Source: Lysobacter defluvii IMMIB APB-9 = DSM 18482 (lineage in GTDB: Bacteria; Pseudomonadota; Gammaproteobacteria; Xanthomonadales; Xanthomonadaceae). Taken from it: a stretch of DNA of 64,000 bases. Of the stretch, positions 62,686 to 64,000 are shown one piece after another. Made by a program: the position numbers and the translations under genes. The DNA is taken from the NCBI RefSeq assembly GCF_000423325.1, contig NZ_AUHT01000012.1:62001-126000 (forward strand). Direction: 5' to 3'. Each line of letters starts with the position of its first letter. Positions within the stretch are counted from its first letter, which is position 1. Under the pieces are notes generated by a model. It worked only from the letters and a program-made list of their open reading frames with translations, made no database searches and had not been told where the DNA came from.

Positions 62686-64000
62686 GCCTGCTGGAGGCGC
62701 TGCGCACGTGCGAACAGGGCCCGCGCACGCTCGACGACGCGCTGGGCGCGACCCTGCGCAGGCTCGACCCCGGCACCAGCGACGAGGTCGCTGCGGCGGC
62801 CGCGCTCGCCTCGCTGGCGGTGCACGCGGGCCATGCCGCGTTGGATACCGCCGACCCGGCGCTGCTGGTTCCCGGCCGGGTGGCGTGGCCGGCGGCACGG
62901 GATTGGCAGCAGGCGCTCGCGTCCTCGCGCTGGGTGTCCCGGCCGGGTGCACTGGACGAGCCCTCCCCCGAGGACCGGCCGCTGGTGCTGGAGGGCGGGC
63001 TGCTGTACCTGCGGCGCTATCGCGAGTACGAGCGCAGGCTCGCGGCGCGGCTGCGCGGGCTCGCCGCCGCCGCGTCGCCGGCGCCCGATCCGGGCGCCCT
63101 GGCCCCGGTGCTGGAGGCACTCTTCCCGCCCGGCGGCTCGGACCCGCTGCAGGCGCTGGCCGCGCGAAGCGCCCTGGAGCGCGCCCTGCTCCTGGTCACC
63201 GGCGGCCCCGGTACCGGCAAGACCACCACGATCGCCCGCCTGCTCGTGCTGCTGGTCGCCGCCGCGGCCCTTGCCGGCCGCGAACCCCCGCGCATTGCCC
63301 TGGCGGCCCCGACCGGGCGCGCCGCGGAACGGATGGCCGGGAGCCTGCGTGCCGCGCTGGAGCGGCTGCGCGGCGCCCCCGGCATCGACCCGGCCTGGCT
63401 GGACGCACTGCCTGCGGGCGCCAGCACGGTCCACCGCCTGCTCGGGACGCGGCGGGACTCCACCCGCTTCCACCATGACGCGGACAATCCGCTTCGCCAC
63501 GACGTGGTCGTGGTCGACGAGGCGTCGATGGTCGACCTGCCGCTGATGTGCAAGCTGGCCGAGGCGGTCCGGGACGACGCCCGCCTGGTGCTGCTGGGCG
63601 ACCCGGACCAGCTGCCGTCGGTGGAGGCGGGGGACGTGCTGGCGGCGATCTGCAGCACCACCGGTGACCTCGCCACCGGGGAAGCGGGGGCTCCCGCGGG
63701 TCCATTGCGGGGGCACCGCGTGCACCTGCAGCGTGGATACCGCCAGGCCGGATCGCTCGAACTCGCCCCGCTGGCCAACGCGATCCGCGCAGGCGAGGCC
63801 GATGCGGCGCTCGCCCTCCTGCGCGGCGGCGAGCTGGATGGAATCCGCTTCCACGAGGACACCACCGATCCGCTCGCCCGGGGCGGCGACGGGCTGCTGG
63901 AACACTGGCGCACGCTGGCGCGGGAGACCGATCCGGCCCGGGCGCTCGGGATGGTCGACCGCGTCCGCTTGCTGGTGGCACTGCGGCAGGGCCCGCAGGG
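62682..64000 (+). CDS. recD: Exodeoxyribonuclease V subunit alpha (RecD), 5' part; runs off window end
   Basis: The frame opens with a GTG overlapping the recB stop (GTGA) and stays open to the window edge, giving 439 residues of a protein usually about 600-650 long. RecD is the fast 5'-3' helicase of RecBCD. After an N-terminal RecB-binding domain, the SF1B motifs appear: Walker A GGPGTGKTTT (174-183), APTGRAAERM (motif Ia), VVVDEASMVDL (motif II) and LLGDPDQLPSVEAGDVL (motif III), then LQRGYRQ (motif IV region). The final motifs V and VI and the C-terminus lie beyond the window. Confidence 0.93.
   Translation, partial: MSLLEALRTCEQGPRTLDDALGATLRRLDPGTSDEVAAAAALASLAVHAGHAALDTADPALLVPGRVAWPAARDWQQALASSRWVSRPGALDEPSPEDRPLVLEGGLLYLRRYREYERRLAARLRGLAAAASPAPDPGALAPVLEALFPPGGSDPLQALAARSALERALLLVTGGPGTGKTTTIARLLVLLVAAAALAGREPPRIALAAPTGRAAERMAGSLRAALERLRGAPGIDPAWLDALPAGASTVHRLLGTRRDSTRFHHDADNPLRHDVVVVDEASMVDLPLMCKLAEAVRDDARLVLLGDPDQLPSVEAGDVLAAICSTTGDLATGEAGAPAGPLRGHRVHLQRGYRQAGSLELAPLANAIRAGEADAALALLRGGELDGIRFHEDTTDPLARGGDGLLEHWRTLARETDPARALGMVDRVRLLVALRQGPQ

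Overview
This 64-kb window is chromosomal DNA from a high-GC gammaproteobacterium, most likely a member of the Xanthomonadaceae/Lysobacteraceae (Luteimonas, Lysobacter, Xanthomonas relatives). The order mnmE-yidC-rnpA-rpmH (minus) then dnaA-dnaN-recF-gyrB (plus), followed by an M48 peptidase, a TPR protein, tonB-exbB-exbD-exbD2 and pdxJ, is the origin region of that family. High GC produces many long open antisense frames; these were ignored. I see no tRNA, rRNA, CRISPR array, insertion sequence or prophage.

Layout. (1) 1-9.2 kb: the 5' part of hrpB, tatD, a yadG/yadH-type ABC exporter, a ferredoxin-NADP reductase-like oxidoreductase, and an operon of an alpha/beta-hydrolase lipoprotein with a NatAB-like ABC system behind a promoter with a palindromic operator candidate. 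(2) 9.3-14.3 kb: an unusual lipoprotein with a TonB C-terminal domain, mnmE, yidC, rnpA, rpmH, all on the minus strand. (3) 14.5-21.9 kb: dnaA, an oriC candidate with inverted DnaA boxes, dnaN, recF, gyrB and a peptidase. Three perfect 16-bp parS palindromes lie here, two of them inside recF coding sequence. (4) 22-31.3 kb: TPR protein, TonB energising complex, pdxJ, cardiolipin synthase, a radical SAM protein, a two-component pair and a 2OG-Fe(II) oxygenase.

(5) 31.3-39 kb is the most distinctive region: six exported-protein genes in the order and with the domain types of the Pseudomonas functional-amyloid system fapABCDEF. They are a small exported protein, two proteins with three amyloid-type repeats each, a C39 cysteine protease, a FapE-like protein and a coiled-coil plus beta-barrel outer-membrane exporter. 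A near-consensus sigma-54 promoter and repeated GTGTAAC elements precede them, and a sigma-54 activator gene abuts the far end convergently. The proteins lack cysteines, and the main subunit carries an unusual Asp/Asn-rich N-terminal repeat region, so this looks like a divergent, separately regulated Fap branch.

(6) 39-51.4 kb: fbp, a small unknown gene, a NarL/DesK-type two-component system with a divergent membrane protein, phhA with a divergent Lrp-type regulator, a diguanylate cyclase, a patatin lipoprotein, an AIM24-type protein, a rhomboid protease, rlmI and rmuC. (7) 51.4-55.4 kb: the complete mlaFEDCB-mlaA operon for outer-membrane lipid asymmetry. (8) 55.6-64 kb: recC-recB-recD, with recD running off the window end. 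Several genes (hrpB, tatD, the radical SAM gene, rlmI, rmuC) have a -10-like hexamer exactly six bases before the ATG, which suggests leaderless transcripts.
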